Assembly: GCF_051903075.1 (NCBI RefSeq)
Contig: NZ_CP182422.1
Location: 1,798,001 to 1,862,000 of the forward strand
Source of the DNA: Embleya sp051903075
GTDB taxonomy: Bacteria > Actinomycetota > Actinomycetes > Streptomycetales > Streptomycetaceae
Direction: 5' to 3'
Length of the DNA: 64,000 bases
The translations under genes were made by a program, and so were the position numbers. The notes under the pieces are model-generated. The model saw only the letters and a list, made by a program, of their open reading frames with translations, was not told the origin of the DNA and made no database searches. Each line of letters opens with the position of its first letter. The first letter of the stretch is position 1. Below are positions 35,682-44,991 of the stretch, piece by piece.

Positions 35682-36286
35682 TTCGCACCGCCGGCAGGTG
35701 CGTCGGCCTGGCACTTCTGCATCGCGGCCGCGAACCCGGGCGCACCGGTCGGGAACGAGCTCTTGTCGAACCCGTCCGGCCCCGGGTCGTTGAACGCGAT
35801 CCCGGCATCACGCATGCACCGGGCCAGTTGCCGCATCGCCTCCAACTGCTTCTCGGTCGGCTTCGAGCCGTTGGTGACGGACTGCGGGGCCCGGTCCCGG
35901 CACGCCTGCATGGCCTTGCGCACGGTCGGCGCGTCCGCGCCGCCGCGCAGGGGGCCGAGGTCGAGCTTGCCCGTGTTCGGATCCGGGTCCTGGACCGGGA
36001 CGCCGTTGTCGCGCATGCACTTGGCGAAGTCCCGGGCGCGGGCCGTGTCGTCCCGCCCGTTCCCGGCCCCGGGCACATCGGCGGAGCGCTTCGTTCCGCC
36101 GTCGGCACTGGCGACCTTCCGGCCCTCCGAGCCCCCTCCGCACGCCGCCGTGGCCGGCAGGAGCACCACGACCACCGCAGCCGCCGCGACGGCCCGAAAG
36201 CGCCGAGCGCGCGGTGGGCGCCGCCCCGCCGGCGGTGTCGGGTCCGATACCGGATGGGCGGCCGGTGCGGGCGTCAGGGATCGCAT
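35678..36286 (-). CDS. Putative lipoprotein with duplicated CMRD motif
   Basis: A 202-aa secreted protein. A long N-region precedes the hydrophobic segment AVAAAAVVVVLLPATAACGG with a lipobox-like TAAC. The mature part has two related units with FAKCMRDNGVPVQDPDPNTG and LARCMRDAGIAFNDPGPDG, and two further cysteines (MQACRDRAP, MQKCQADAP), which suggests two disulfides. Similar proteins accompany MacAB-type operons in actinobacteria, as I recall; function unknown. The ATG at 36284-36286 has GAGGAG upstream. It lies between the kinase and adaptor genes, with a 92-base gap to the kinase. Confidence 0.82.
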   Translation of the reverse strand: MRSLTPAPAAHPVSDPTPPAGRRPPRARRFRAVAAAAVVVVLLPATAACGGGSEGRKVASADGGTKRSADVPGAGNGRDDTARARDFAKCMRDNGVPVQDPDPNTGKLDLGPLRGGADAPTVRKAMQACRDRAPQSVTNGSKPTEKQLEAMRQLARCMRDAGIAFNDPGPDGFDKSSFPTGAPGFAAAMQKCQADAPAGGAK

Positions 36287-36378
36287 CGTCGGTGCTCCTC
36301 GTTCGGTGCCGCCGGCGGCTGTCGCCGGGCACGCAGGAGATCCTGGACGTCGCGCCTCGGGAGGACCTCGGCCCCGAC

Positions 36379-37977
36379 TCAAAGCAAGCCGGCAGTCGAC
36401 GCAGGCTCGGCCGGCCGCTCCGCGAGGGGGAGCAGAAGACGGAACACCGCACCCGCCGCCGGCCCCGGGGCAGCCAGTTCGACCCGCCCACCGTGGGCGG
36501 CGGCCACGGCGGCGACGATGGCCAGGCCAAGGCCGGCGCCACTGCCACCACCAGGCCCGGACCGGCCGCGATACAGCCGATCGAAGACGTGGGGGGCGTG
36601 CTCGGCCGGAACTCCCGGCCCCGTATCGGCGACTTCGACGACCGCGACGGCCTCGTCCGGGGCGAGTTCGCACCCCGCGCCGGACACCGCCGCCACCTGC
36701 GCGGGGGGAGTCGCGACGCCCACCCGGATCCGGATGTGCGTGCCGTCCGGGGTGTGCCGCACCGCGTTGGCCAGCAGGTTTCCGATCGCCCGACGCAGCC
36801 GCGACTCGTCGCCGGCGACGACGGCCGGCACCAGGATCCGGCTGTCCTCGTCCAACGCGGCGAGCGTGAGCGGACGGTCGGGAGCGCTCACCCGCACCTC
36901 CGGCAACAACTGCGCGGCCAGATCGAGCAGATCGACGGGACCGAGATCCAGCCTCGGGTGTTCGTCGAGCCGGGCGAGGTTCAGCAGATCGTCGACAAAC
37001 CTCCCCAGGCGGGCCGCCTCCGCCTCGATCCGGGCGAGGCCGTCGCCGGGATGTCCGGTATCCCCTCGCTGCCGCCGTTCCAACTCGGCGAACCCGCGAA
37101 TGCTGGTCAGCGGAGTCCGCAACTCGTGCGAGACGTCGGAGAGAAATCGGCGCAGGCGCTGTTCGGATTCACGACGGGCGGCGATCTCGCTGTCCACACG
37201 ATCCAGCATGGTGTTCATGGCCAGCGCGAGCCGCCCCGGCTCGGTACGCGCGTCCGCGTCGGGCACCCGTCGGGCGAAGTCGCCCCCGGCGATCTGCCCG
37301 GCGACCACCTCCATCCGGGTCAGCGGGCGTAGCCCGGCGCGTACCGTCGCCCACGCGGCGACGCCGAGCAGCGCAAGGGCTCCGAGCGTGACTACCAGGT
37401 CGATCCGCAACATGCGCCGATAAGTCGCCTCGACCGAATCCATCGACGTGGCCGCGACGATGAGCCGGGTACCGTCCCGGTCGGCCCGTACCCGGACACG
37501 CCACGAGTCGCCGCCGTCGCGGTCCGGCACGGTGAACGCGCCCTGGCCGGCGCGCCGTTCGAGTTGCGTCCGGCTCGGCAGACGGGGTGCGCCGACCGCC
37601 CCGTACGGGAGGTTTTGCCGGGTGTCGTCCGGTCCGATCAGGTAGATCCGCGTCTGGCTGCCGGACCAACCGCCGATGAACCCCTGAAAGCCGTTGTCGG
37701 CACGCCCGGCGCTCTCTTTCAACGCCTCGCCCAGGAGTTCGTCCTTGCCGGGCTTGTCGACGAACAACCCGCCGCCCACCGCCGACAACTGCCGGTCCAC
37801 CCGTTCCACCAGGTATGCCCTGAGCAGCATCAATCCGGCGGTGTTCGCGGCCAGTAGGGCCACCGTGGTCAGCGCGCACGCGATCACCGCAAGGCGCACC
37901 CGCAGACTCCACCCGCGTACGGCGGTCGGCCGGGGCACGACGCGGCGGACCGCTTCGCCGCGGCCCGCGCTCGTCAT
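36379..37977 (-). CDS. OmpR-class sensor histidine kinase
   Basis: A 532-aa kinase: membrane segment 1 (about 27-53), extracytoplasmic domain to about 190, membrane segment 2 (VVTLGALALLGVAAWATV), HAMP, then HisKA with FLSDVSHELRTPLTSIRGFA (His284). The ATPase domain shows N-box RRAIGNLLANAVRHTPDG, G1 VEVADTGPGVPAEH, F-box HVFDRLYRG and G2 GSGAGLGLAIV. Its ATG overlaps the response-regulator stop (ATGA). It probably senses an envelope signal and controls the exporter downstream. Confidence 0.95.
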   Translation of the reverse strand: MTSAGRGEAVRRVVPRPTAVRGWSLRVRLAVIACALTTVALLAANTAGLMLLRAYLVERVDRQLSAVGGGLFVDKPGKDELLGEALKESAGRADNGFQGFIGGWSGSQTRIYLIGPDDTRQNLPYGAVGAPRLPSRTQLERRAGQGAFTVPDRDGGDSWRVRVRADRDGTRLIVAATSMDSVEATYRRMLRIDLVVTLGALALLGVAAWATVRAGLRPLTRMEVVAGQIAGGDFARRVPDADARTEPGRLALAMNTMLDRVDSEIAARRESEQRLRRFLSDVSHELRTPLTSIRGFAELERRQRGDTGHPGDGLARIEAEAARLGRFVDDLLNLARLDEHPRLDLGPVDLLDLAAQLLPEVRVSAPDRPLTLAALDEDSRILVPAVVAGDESRLRRAIGNLLANAVRHTPDGTHIRIRVGVATPPAQVAAVSGAGCELAPDEAVAVVEVADTGPGVPAEHAPHVFDRLYRGRSGPGGGSGAGLGLAIVAAVAAAHGGRVELAAPGPAAGAVFRLLLPLAERPAEPASTAGLL

Positions 37978-38672
37978 ACGTCCTCCGGCGGGAGGCGCAA
38001 CGAGTAGCCGACCCCGCGCAGCGTATGCAGCAGCGGCGGCCCGTCCCGATCGATCTTCCGGCGCAGGTAGTAGATGTAGCTTTCGACGATCCGCCCGTCA
38101 CCGCCGAAGTCGTAGCGCCATACCCGGTCGAGGATCTGCGCCTTGGTGAGCACGCGGCCCGCGTTCTCCATGAGGTAGCGCAACAGCCGGAACTCGGTCG
38201 GCGACAGGTCGACCACCCGACCGGCGCGCCGCACGATGTGGGTGGCGTCGCTCAGTTCGAGGTCGGCGAAGCGCACCACCTCGTCCGCCGGCGCCTCGGA
38301 GCCGGCGCGGGTCCGCCGCAGGATGGCGCGGATCCGCAGCACCACCTCCTCCAGGCTGAAGGGTTTGGTGACATAGTCGTCGCCCCCTGCGGCCAGACCG
38401 GCGATCCGGTCCTCGACGGCGTCGCGCGCGGTCAGGAACAGCACCGGGACGTCGTGCCCATCGGCGCGAAGCCGCCGCGCCACCGCCACACCGTCGAGAT
38501 CACCGAGCGCGATGTCGAGCACCACCAGGTCCGGCGCGGCGGCGGACACGGCGGCCAGCGCCGCCCGCCCGTCACCGGCCACCCGGACGTCGAACCCGAT
38601 CAGCCGCAGGGTTTGAGCCAGCAGGTCCCGAATATTCGGCTCGTCATCGACAACCAGAACAGACGCAGTCAC
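37974..38672 (-). CDS. OmpR/PhoB-family response regulator
   Basis: A 232-aa regulator. The receiver has VVDDEPNIRDLL, phospho-acceptor Asp53 in DLVVLDIALGDLDG, VLFLTARDAVEDRI and Lys in DYVTKPFSLEEV. The winged helix has LSPTEFRLLRYLMENAGRVL, RVWRYDFGGDGRIVESYIYY and LRRKIDRDGPPLLHTLRGVG. First gene of the operon: regulator, kinase, lipoprotein, adaptor, ATPase, permease. The GTG at 38670-38672 lacks a strong upstream box. Confidence 0.95.
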   Translation of the reverse strand: MTASVLVVDDEPNIRDLLAQTLRLIGFDVRVAGDGRAALAAVSAAAPDLVVLDIALGDLDGVAVARRLRADGHDVPVLFLTARDAVEDRIAGLAAGGDDYVTKPFSLEEVVLRIRAILRRTRAGSEAPADEVVRFADLELSDATHIVRRAGRVVDLSPTEFRLLRYLMENAGRVLTKAQILDRVWRYDFGGDGRIVESYIYYLRRKIDRDGPPLLHTLRGVGYSLRLPPEDV

Positions 38673-38842
38673 GGCTCATGTGTAACGCGACAACCTCAAA
38701 GAAGCCTCAAAGCCCCCGCTCACTCCACCATCCACCGCGCCATCCCCGCCGACGCGTCGCTCGGGTATCGACCACCGGACCCAACCTCCCCCGCCGGCCC
38801 GTGCAATGCTGAACGCTGCCGGCAACTTTCGAGGGAGCCCCG

Positions 38843-38929
38843 ATGATCGACCGACTTCACCGATGGACCTGCTACTGGATCGAACTCCTCCAGCGCCACG
38901 ACACGACTCCGGAGAACGTCGGATCCTGA
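38843..38929 (+). CDS. Candidate small ORF (28 aa)
   Basis: A short ORF reading MIDRLHRWTCYWIELLQRHD and ending ENVGS, with GAGGGAG at 38831-38837 five bases upstream of its ATG. The peptide is amphipathic and Trp-rich. It is alone on the plus strand between the regulator gene and the end of the FAD oxidoreductase gene, stopping seven bases from the latter. The good ribosome-binding site is the only support. Confidence 0.35.
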   Translation: MIDRLHRWTCYWIELLQRHDTTPENVGS

Positions 38930-38935
38930 AGCGAC

Positions 38936-40549
38936 TCAATACCCCGCCGGCGCCGGCCACCGCCGCTCCACCCCGGCGGCGTCCAGCTCGGCGGCGAACT
39001 CGCTGAACAGCGCGGGGTCTTCGCGGACCGCCCGCGGCTCGACGCCCCGCCGCAGGCAGTATGCGGCCAGGTGCCCGGCCACCTCGCCCACGTTCCACTC
39101 CACCGGGTGCAGTCGGTAGCACCCGTTCGAGATGTGCGTCGTGCCGATGTTCTTGCCCGCCGGCAGCAGATTCCGCATCCGGATCGGGAGCAGCGCGCCC
39201 AAAGGGATCTCGAACGGCACACTGGCCACGTCGATGTAGTTGTCGCCGCCGGTCGACGGATGCAGGTCGATCCGGTACGCGCCCACCCCCACCGAGTCCG
39301 GGAAGTGGTGGATGGTGTCCCCGCCCAGGATGTCCCGGGATACGTGATGCTCCGTCACCGTGGTCACGGCGCGGATCCGGCGCGACTCGCGCACGTACGC
39401 CGACTTCGCCAACCCGTCGGCGGTGCCCACCACGTCGTGCCGCAGCCGCAGTCCGGGATATCCCCGCCCGCCGTCCGGGCGCGGGGCCTCGGTCTGGAGC
39501 CAGTACAGCACCGACAGCGACAACTGCTTCGCCTCGCGGTGCGCGGCGGCGGCCTCGTCGGCGCCGACCTCGATGATCGGCCGCAACCAGTAGTCGTTCA
39601 AAGGCCAGTTCACGAGCGTGATGTCCGAGTCGATCGCGCCCGGCTCGAACAGCCCCTTGGCCAGGATGCGTCGGAACAACCACAGGTCGTCGCCGCCCGC
39701 GTTGGCACTCTGGTCGGCGGTGATCGCCAGCGGATCGCCGGCCGGGTTCGGCTCGAACGTCCGGGCCTCGGGCTTCAACGTGCGCGGATCCGGCGCGAGG
39801 AAGCCCAGCAGCGGCCCCGGCCAGAAGTCCGGCCGGTACGAGCGCCAGAAGTCGTAGTCGGCGGGCCGGTCGATCACGTGGTTCTCGCCCTCGTGGTGCG
39901 AGATCGCGAAGCAGTAGGTGATGCTCTGCATGTTCAGCGGCTGGTATTCGGCGGGCGCGCTCGGTTCACCGTATTCCTCCCGGGACTCGGCGCCGGTCAC
40001 GTACTCCGCCTTCGCCAGCGGCAACAACTCGCCGGTCTCGGTGGCGTCCAGGACGTAGTCCGCCGTGACGGTGTGCGACTCCTCGGTCCGCAGACCCCAC
40101 AGGGTCACCCCGGACACCCGGTCGCCCTCGGTGAACACCTCGGCGGGTACGTGCTCCAGGAGAACGCGCAACCGCCCGGACGCCAGATGCGGAGCCAACA
40201 TCGCCTGCAACACGGCCAGTGCGACGCGCGGTTCGTGGCAGAGCTTGCTCACATAGCCGGCCCCCGGATTGAGGTCGCGCCGCCGCGCCGCCGCGCCGGT
40301 CAGCGGATACCAGGTCCGGTAGTGGTCGCGGATCGCGGTGCGCAGTTCGCGATACGTCGCGGTGGCGCCGTAGCTCTCGATCCAGGGATGCTCGTCCGGC
40401 GGCACGGCCTGCGCGGTGAGTTGGCCGCCGATCCAGTCGGTCTCCTCGGTGAGCACGACCTTGCGGCCCGCACGGCACGCGGCCAACGCGGCGGCGACGC
40501 CCCCGAGTCCACCGCCGACGACGAGTATCTCGGTATTGATTTCGGACAT
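38936..40549 (-). CDS. FAD-dependent oxidoreductase of sugar-utilisation loci
   Basis: A 537-aa FAD-dependent oxidoreductase of the PF12831 type. The N-terminal dinucleotide motif is ILVVGGGLGGVAAALAACRA, followed by TEETDWIGGQLTAQAVP (a GGQ motif near the flavin) and YVLDATETGELLPLA. The C-terminal part has NLLPAGKNIGTTHISNGCYR. No signal peptide. It is downstream of the lacI-type gene on the same strand. This family recurs in actinobacterial clusters with ABC sugar importers and enolase-superfamily dehydratases, but its reaction is not well defined. Confidence 0.87.
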   Translation of the reverse strand: MSEINTEILVVGGGLGGVAAALAACRAGRKVVLTEETDWIGGQLTAQAVPPDEHPWIESYGATATYRELRTAIRDHYRTWYPLTGAAARRRDLNPGAGYVSKLCHEPRVALAVLQAMLAPHLASGRLRVLLEHVPAEVFTEGDRVSGVTLWGLRTEESHTVTADYVLDATETGELLPLAKAEYVTGAESREEYGEPSAPAEYQPLNMQSITYCFAISHHEGENHVIDRPADYDFWRSYRPDFWPGPLLGFLAPDPRTLKPEARTFEPNPAGDPLAITADQSANAGGDDLWLFRRILAKGLFEPGAIDSDITLVNWPLNDYWLRPIIEVGADEAAAAHREAKQLSLSVLYWLQTEAPRPDGGRGYPGLRLRHDVVGTADGLAKSAYVRESRRIRAVTTVTEHHVSRDILGGDTIHHFPDSVGVGAYRIDLHPSTGGDNYIDVASVPFEIPLGALLPIRMRNLLPAGKNIGTTHISNGCYRLHPVEWNVGEVAGHLAAYCLRRGVEPRAVREDPALFSEFAAELDAAGVERRWPAPAGY

Positions 40550-40675
40550 GGTGCAGCCCTCCGTGAACGGAATCGAATAAGCACGTGCAACGTCGGACGA
40601 ACGCCGAGCAAGCGCCGAACAGGGCGCACCGACATGGCCGTTCGGCCGAACGGCCGGCGAAAAGCGGCGACGAAC

Positions 40676-41761
40676 TCAGCGCACCCGGGCGGCCGTTCGC
40701 CCGATCTCCAGCGCACAGCTCATCAACTGATGCCTGGGCAGCGCGTCGTTGTCCCCGTCCCCCGCGATCAACCCGGTGAGCAACCGCACCGCCGCCGCGC
40801 CCATCTCCCGGCGCGGCACCACGAATCCGGTCAGCGCCGGCGGTCCCTGCTCCGTGTATTCGGGAGCGCCGAGGGTGGCCAGTGACAGGTCGTCGGGGAA
40901 GCGATATCCCGCCTCCGAGGCGGCGGCCAGCAGCGCCCGATGCGCCGCGTCGGTGTCGGTGGCCTCGGTGACGATCGCGGTCACGCCCCGCTCGTACCAG
41001 CCGCGCAGCCGATCGGTGGTCAGATCGGAGCCGTCCGTACGGACCACGGCACCCTCGTCGAGCGCGAGTCCGCACTCGGCCATCCCTCGCCGAAAGCCCG
41101 CCTCGCGGTCCACGGCGCTGATCGCGTCGTCGAGTTCGCGCACGTACAGGATGCCCCGGTGGCCCAGCTCGGCCAGGTGACGGACGACCTCCGCCGTCGC
41201 CGTCACGTAGTCCGCGCCGACGTACGGCAGCCGGTCGCCGAAGTCGTCGTGTCGGCCGAGGTAGACCACCGGCAGATCGGTGGCCAGGAGCCGGTCCATC
41301 TCCCGGATCGGCAGATGCCGACCCATGAACAGGCAGCCGTCGGCCAGCCGGACCCGGTTCAGCACCTCGGCGTGCGGCCGTTCACCGGTCACGCTGGAGG
41401 CGATGAACATCAGCAGGTCGTAGCCCTGGATCGCGGACTCCTGCTCGATGCCGACCAGGAACGGGTGGTAGGCGTGCGACATTTCGGTGGGGAAGGTCGC
41501 GGTGAACGTGTACAGCCCGAGCAGGTTGTTCTGCCCGGCCGCCAGTCGCTTCGCTATCGGGTCGGGCACGTAGCCGAGTTGTTCGGCGGCGGCCATCACC
41601 TTGCGCCGGGTCTCGTCGGCGATGCCCACCGCCGCCGAGCCGCCGCTGAGGATCAGGGACACCGTCGGCTGCGAGACGCCGGCCAGGCGGGCGATGTCCG
41701 CCTGGCGGGGCCGGTTCGTCCGCGAACCGGCCGGCCGCCCGGGCCCGCCGCTCGGCTTCAT
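40676..41761 (-). CDS. LacI-family transcriptional repressor
   Basis: A 361-aa repressor. The N-terminal HTH is RQADIARLAGVSQPTVSLIL with the hinge region DETRRKVMAAAEQLGYVPDP. The effector domain is a periplasmic-binding-protein fold (LLGLYTFTATFPTEMSHAYH, ADGCLFMGRHLPI, LATLGAPEYTEQGPPALTGF). The ATG at 41759-41761 is chosen because GGAGG lies five bases upstream; a TTG at 41773 would add four residues. A candidate operator lies 34 bases upstream, implying autoregulation. It probably represses the importer operon and the glycosidase. Confidence 0.93.
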   Translation of the reverse strand: MKPSGGPGRPAGSRTNRPRQADIARLAGVSQPTVSLILSGGSAAVGIADETRRKVMAAAEQLGYVPDPIAKRLAAGQNNLLGLYTFTATFPTEMSHAYHPFLVGIEQESAIQGYDLLMFIASSVTGERPHAEVLNRVRLADGCLFMGRHLPIREMDRLLATDLPVVYLGRHDDFGDRLPYVGADYVTATAEVVRHLAELGHRGILYVRELDDAISAVDREAGFRRGMAECGLALDEGAVVRTDGSDLTTDRLRGWYERGVTAIVTEATDTDAAHRALLAAASEAGYRFPDDLSLATLGAPEYTEQGPPALTGFVVPRREMGAAAVRLLTGLIAGDGDNDALPRHQLMSCALEIGRTAARVR

Positions 41762-41794
41762 GTCATCCTCCAAGTGCCCGGCGGCAAAGGCCGC

Positions 41795-41808
41795 CTAATA
41801 CGCATCAG
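41795..41808. promoter_or_regulatory. LacI-type operator upstream of the repressor gene
   Basis: CTAATACGCATCAG, an imperfect palindrome centred on CG as in LacI-family operators. It matches the two sites in the importer/glycosidase intergenic region at 12 of 14 positions. Confidence 0.7.
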
Positions 41809-41849
41809 ATCAAGATGGAAATCGAGTATATCCAGTAACGGTGGGTGAT

Positions 41850-43172
41850 TCACGGAGCTTCCAACCCACCGTCGGGGCGCCGCACGCGGGCCGCCCAACG
41901 CTCGTGCAGATGGGTCTGCGGCGGGTACTTCGCCGCCTGGGCCTCGTCCAGATCCACGCCCCAGCCGGGCCGGTCCGAGGGCACGAGATAGCCGTCCACC
42001 GTGCGCGGCGTGCCGGGGAAGACCTCGTGCACCCGTTCGGGATAGACGTGTTGCTCCTGGATGCCGAACGCGGGACTGGTCACGTCCAGCGTCAGGTTGA
42101 CCGCCGCGCCGACGGGCGACACGTCCGGCGGCCCGTGCCAGGCCGTGCGGACCCCGGTCAGCTCGCACAGCGTGGCCAGCTTGCGAGCCGGGGTCAGTCC
42201 GCCCACCGCCGAGACGTGCACCCGCAGATAGTCGACGCCGCCGGAGGTGACCAGGCGGGTGGCGTCGGTCATCGAGGTCACCAACTCGCCGGAGGCGATC
42301 GGCATCGGCGCCGCGGCGCGCACCTCCGGCAGCCGGTCGAAGTGCTCCGGCGCGAGCGGGTCCTCCAGGAAGAACAGCCGGTAGGGCTCCAGCGAACGGG
42401 CCAGTCCCACGGCCTCCTTGGGGGTGAGCCGGTTGTGCGCGTCGTGCAACAAGCCGAGTTCGTCGCCCAATGCCTCCCGGGCGCGCTCGAACAAGCGTGG
42501 CGTGGTGCGGAGATAGTGGCCTACGTCCCACCCGTCCGGGTACGGGCTGCCGGGATAGCCGCCCGGCGTGCCCTCCGCGCCGTACGTACCGAGCCCCGGG
42601 CCGCCGCACTGCAACCGCACGTGCCGGTAACCCTGTTCGGCCAGTGCCGCGGCCCGCTCGATCGAGTCCTCGACGCTGCCGCCCCGGGCACCGGTGTACA
42701 CCGCCGCGCCGCCGCGCACCCGACCACCGAGCAGTTCGTACACCGGCACGCCCGACCGTTTGCCGGCGATGTCCCACAACGCCTGGTCGATACCCGACAG
42801 CGCGTTGTTGTGGACGGGCCCGCCGCGCCAGTAGGACGAGAAGTGCAGAAGCCGAAAGATGTCCTCGATGTCGGCCGGATGCCGACCGACCACCATCGGC
42901 CCGAGGTGTTGCTCGACGGCCGCGGTCACCGCGTGGAAGCGCTGGGTGAAGGTGGCGCAGCCCAGCCCGTACAGCCCGGGTTCGGAGGTATCGACCCGCA
43001 CCACCACGAGCGGCACGCCACCGGGCGCGGTCACGATGGCCCGCACCGAGGTGATCCGCAGCGCGTCCCGCGCGGGCCACGGGGCCTGGGTCTCCGCCAT
43101 GGGAGCCATCGGGGTTGGAGCCGGAGTCGGGGTCGGGACCGGTGCCGGGGCCGGCTTGTCCGCGTCGATCAT
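41850..43172 (-). CDS. Enolase-superfamily dehydratase (ManD/RspA-like)
   Basis: A 440-aa member of the mandelate racemase/muconate lactonising group closest to D-mannonate dehydratase/RspA. An N-terminal capping domain (ALRITSVRAIVTAPGGVPLV) precedes the barrel with GLLHDAHNRLTPKEAVG, LFFLEDPLAPEHFDRL, IASGELVTSM, RVHVSAVGGLTPARKLA and TAWHGPPDVSPVGAAVN. It would dehydrate a sugar acid; family members vary in activity, so the substrate is open. A Pro/Ala/Thr repeat (PAPVPTPTPAPTP) sits near the N-terminus. The ATG at 43170-43172 overlaps the upstream stop (ATGA). Confidence 0.88.
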   Translation of the reverse strand: MIDADKPAPAPVPTPTPAPTPMAPMAETQAPWPARDALRITSVRAIVTAPGGVPLVVVRVDTSEPGLYGLGCATFTQRFHAVTAAVEQHLGPMVVGRHPADIEDIFRLLHFSSYWRGGPVHNNALSGIDQALWDIAGKRSGVPVYELLGGRVRGGAAVYTGARGGSVEDSIERAAALAEQGYRHVRLQCGGPGLGTYGAEGTPGGYPGSPYPDGWDVGHYLRTTPRLFERAREALGDELGLLHDAHNRLTPKEAVGLARSLEPYRLFFLEDPLAPEHFDRLPEVRAAAPMPIASGELVTSMTDATRLVTSGGVDYLRVHVSAVGGLTPARKLATLCELTGVRTAWHGPPDVSPVGAAVNLTLDVTSPAFGIQEQHVYPERVHEVFPGTPRTVDGYLVPSDRPGWGVDLDEAQAAKYPPQTHLHERWAARVRRPDGGLEAP

Positions 43173-44113
43173 GGGCGTCGCTCCTGTGCAAGGGGGTTCG
43201 AACGAGAATCAGCGCTCATTTCTCGCGCCTCACCCCGCCCTTCGACCGGATAGGGATACCGCGCCGTAAAGCCCAACACCGTCCGGGCCGGAGCCAGGTC
43301 GATCGGCACCGCATGCCGCGGAAAGTCCGCCCGGCACGGCACATCCGGCAGGTGGGCGGCCAACAACTCCCGCGTCGGCGTGGCCGACAGCGTGTCCGGC
43401 GCCGCGACGAACAACACCGGAGCGCCCGCCACTTCCCGCCCCGTCAGCCCCAGAACGCAGGCCCGCGCGGCGTCGCGCAGATCGAGGTAGCTCCACACCT
43501 CCGCCGCCCCACTCGCCGGATCCCGCGCCAACCGCGCGGCGTGCGCGGCGAGTCGGTCACGGTCGCCGAGGAACGGAAAGCGCAGCGCCGCCACGACCAT
43601 CCCGTGCCGCCGATGCATCATCGCGGCGGTGGCCTCGTCGACCTGCTTGGACAGCGCGTACGGGTCCTCGATCCGCGACGGCAACGCCGTATCGAGCGGC
43701 AGGTAGGCCGGTTGCGGCCGAGGCGTGGACCGGGCGAACGGCAGTCCGGTGATGGACAGACTGCTCGCCAGCACGACCCGCCCCACCCCCGCGCGCCCGG
43801 CCTCGTTCAGGACCACGAACGTGGCCTGCGTATTCGTCCCGAACACCACTTCCGGCGCCGCCACTTCGGGCGAGGCCAGCGCGGCGAGGTGAATCACCGC
43901 GTCGACCCCGCCGAGCGCATCGGCCACGGCCCCCGGATCCCGGGCATCACCGACGACGACCCGATCGGCCGCCAACCCCGGTGCCTCCTCGACCACGAGC
44001 GCGGTGACCGCCACCCCACGAGCGGCCAACTCGTCGAGCACGGCGCCGCCGAGCCGCCCGGCCGCACCGGTGACCAGCACGCGACGCACCGAATCCCCCG
44101 CCGCCGTCCTCAC
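43169..44113 (-). CDS. NAD-dependent epimerase/dehydratase (uronate dehydrogenase-like SDR)
   Basis: A 314-aa extended short-chain dehydrogenase. The Rossmann motif is VLVTGAAGRLGGAVLDELAA, then GVDAVIHLAALASPE and catalytic Tyr-x3-Lys in DPYALSKQVDEA. The fold could oxidise uronic acids (uronate dehydrogenase) or epimerise a nucleotide sugar; the operon favours a free sugar or sugar acid. The GTG at 44111-44113 overlaps the permease stop (GTGA); a GTG at 44087-44089 is an alternative. Confidence 0.87.
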   Translation of the reverse strand: MRTAAGDSVRRVLVTGAAGRLGGAVLDELAARGVAVTALVVEEAPGLAADRVVVGDARDPGAVADALGGVDAVIHLAALASPEVAAPEVVFGTNTQATFVVLNEAGRAGVGRVVLASSLSITGLPFARSTPRPQPAYLPLDTALPSRIEDPYALSKQVDEATAAMMHRRHGMVVAALRFPFLGDRDRLAAHAARLARDPASGAAEVWSYLDLRDAARACVLGLTGREVAGAPVLFVAAPDTLSATPTRELLAAHLPDVPCRADFPRHAVPIDLAPARTVLGFTARYPYPVEGRGEAREMSADSRSNPLAQERRP

Positions 44114-44991
44114 TTCAGCCCCGTGAACGCGATCCCGCGCACGATCTGCCGCTGGAAGACCAGGAACACCACCACCGGCGGGATGATCGCGATCAGCATG
44201 CCCGCGATCAGCAGACTCTGGTTCGAGGTGTCGGCCAGCCTCGGCAACGCCACCGCCAGCGGCTGCTTTTCCGTGTCGGTGATGGCGATCATCGGCCACA
44301 GGAAGTCCTTCCACGCGTTCATCACCGCGAGCAGCGACACCACGGCCAGGATCGGCCGGGACATCGGCAGCACGATCCGGGTCAGGATCCGCCACGGGCC
44401 CGCGCCGTCCAGGCGGGCCGCCTCGAGGAGTTCCTTCGGAATGCCGTCGAAGAACTGCTTCATCAGCAGCACGTTGAACGCGTGTGCTCCTGCGGGTAGC
44501 CACACCGCCATCGGCGTGTTGGCAATCGAACCGCCTGTGAGCGGCAGGTCCTGGATGGTCAGGTAGAGCGAGACCATCGACACCGTGCCCGGCAGGAACA
44601 GCGTGGCCAGCACCGCCGCGTACACATACTTGCCGTAGAACGGCCGCAGTACGGACAGCGCATAGGCGCCGGTCACCGCCACGAACAGCTGCACGAACCA
44701 CGAACCGCCCACCAGCACCAGGGTGTTGGTCAGATAGCGGCCCAGATCCAGACTCGTCCACGCGGTCGAGATGTTCGACCAGTGCGCCTCCTCGGGCCAC
44801 AGCGCCAACGGGTGCCGCAGCGAGTCCTGGGTCGAGGAGATCGAGCCCTTGAACACCCAATAGATCGGACCGGCGCCCTCGATGATCAGGGCCGCGATCA
44901 ACAACAGTCGGGTGGTCCCGAGCCCGAACCGGGTGATCGGCCGTCGGCGTTCGGTCTCGGACATCACGCCCCTACCGGCACCGGTACTCAT
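44110..44991 (-). CDS. Carbohydrate ABC transporter permease (MalG-like)
   Basis: A 293-aa permease with about six membrane segments (LLLIAALIIEGAGPIYWVFK, LVLVGGSWFVQLFVAVTGAY, YAAVLATLFLPGTVSMVSLY and others) and the EAA loop ELLEAARLDGAGPWRILTRI VLP. Belongs to the CUT1 family. The ATG at 44989-44991 overlaps the partner permease stop (ATGA). No ATPase gene is in the cluster, so a shared MsiK-like ATPase is probably used, as known for Streptomyces CUT1 importers. Confidence 0.95.
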   Translation of the reverse strand: MSTGAGRGVMSETERRRPITRFGLGTTRLLLIAALIIEGAGPIYWVFKGSISSTQDSLRHPLALWPEEAHWSNISTAWTSLDLGRYLTNTLVLVGGSWFVQLFVAVTGAYALSVLRPFYGKYVYAAVLATLFLPGTVSMVSLYLTIQDLPLTGGSIANTPMAVWLPAGAHAFNVLLMKQFFDGIPKELLEAARLDGAGPWRILTRIVLPMSRPILAVVSLLAVMNAWKDFLWPMIAITDTEKQPLAVALPRLADTSNQSLLIAGMLIAIIPPVVVFLVFQRQIVRGIAFTGLK

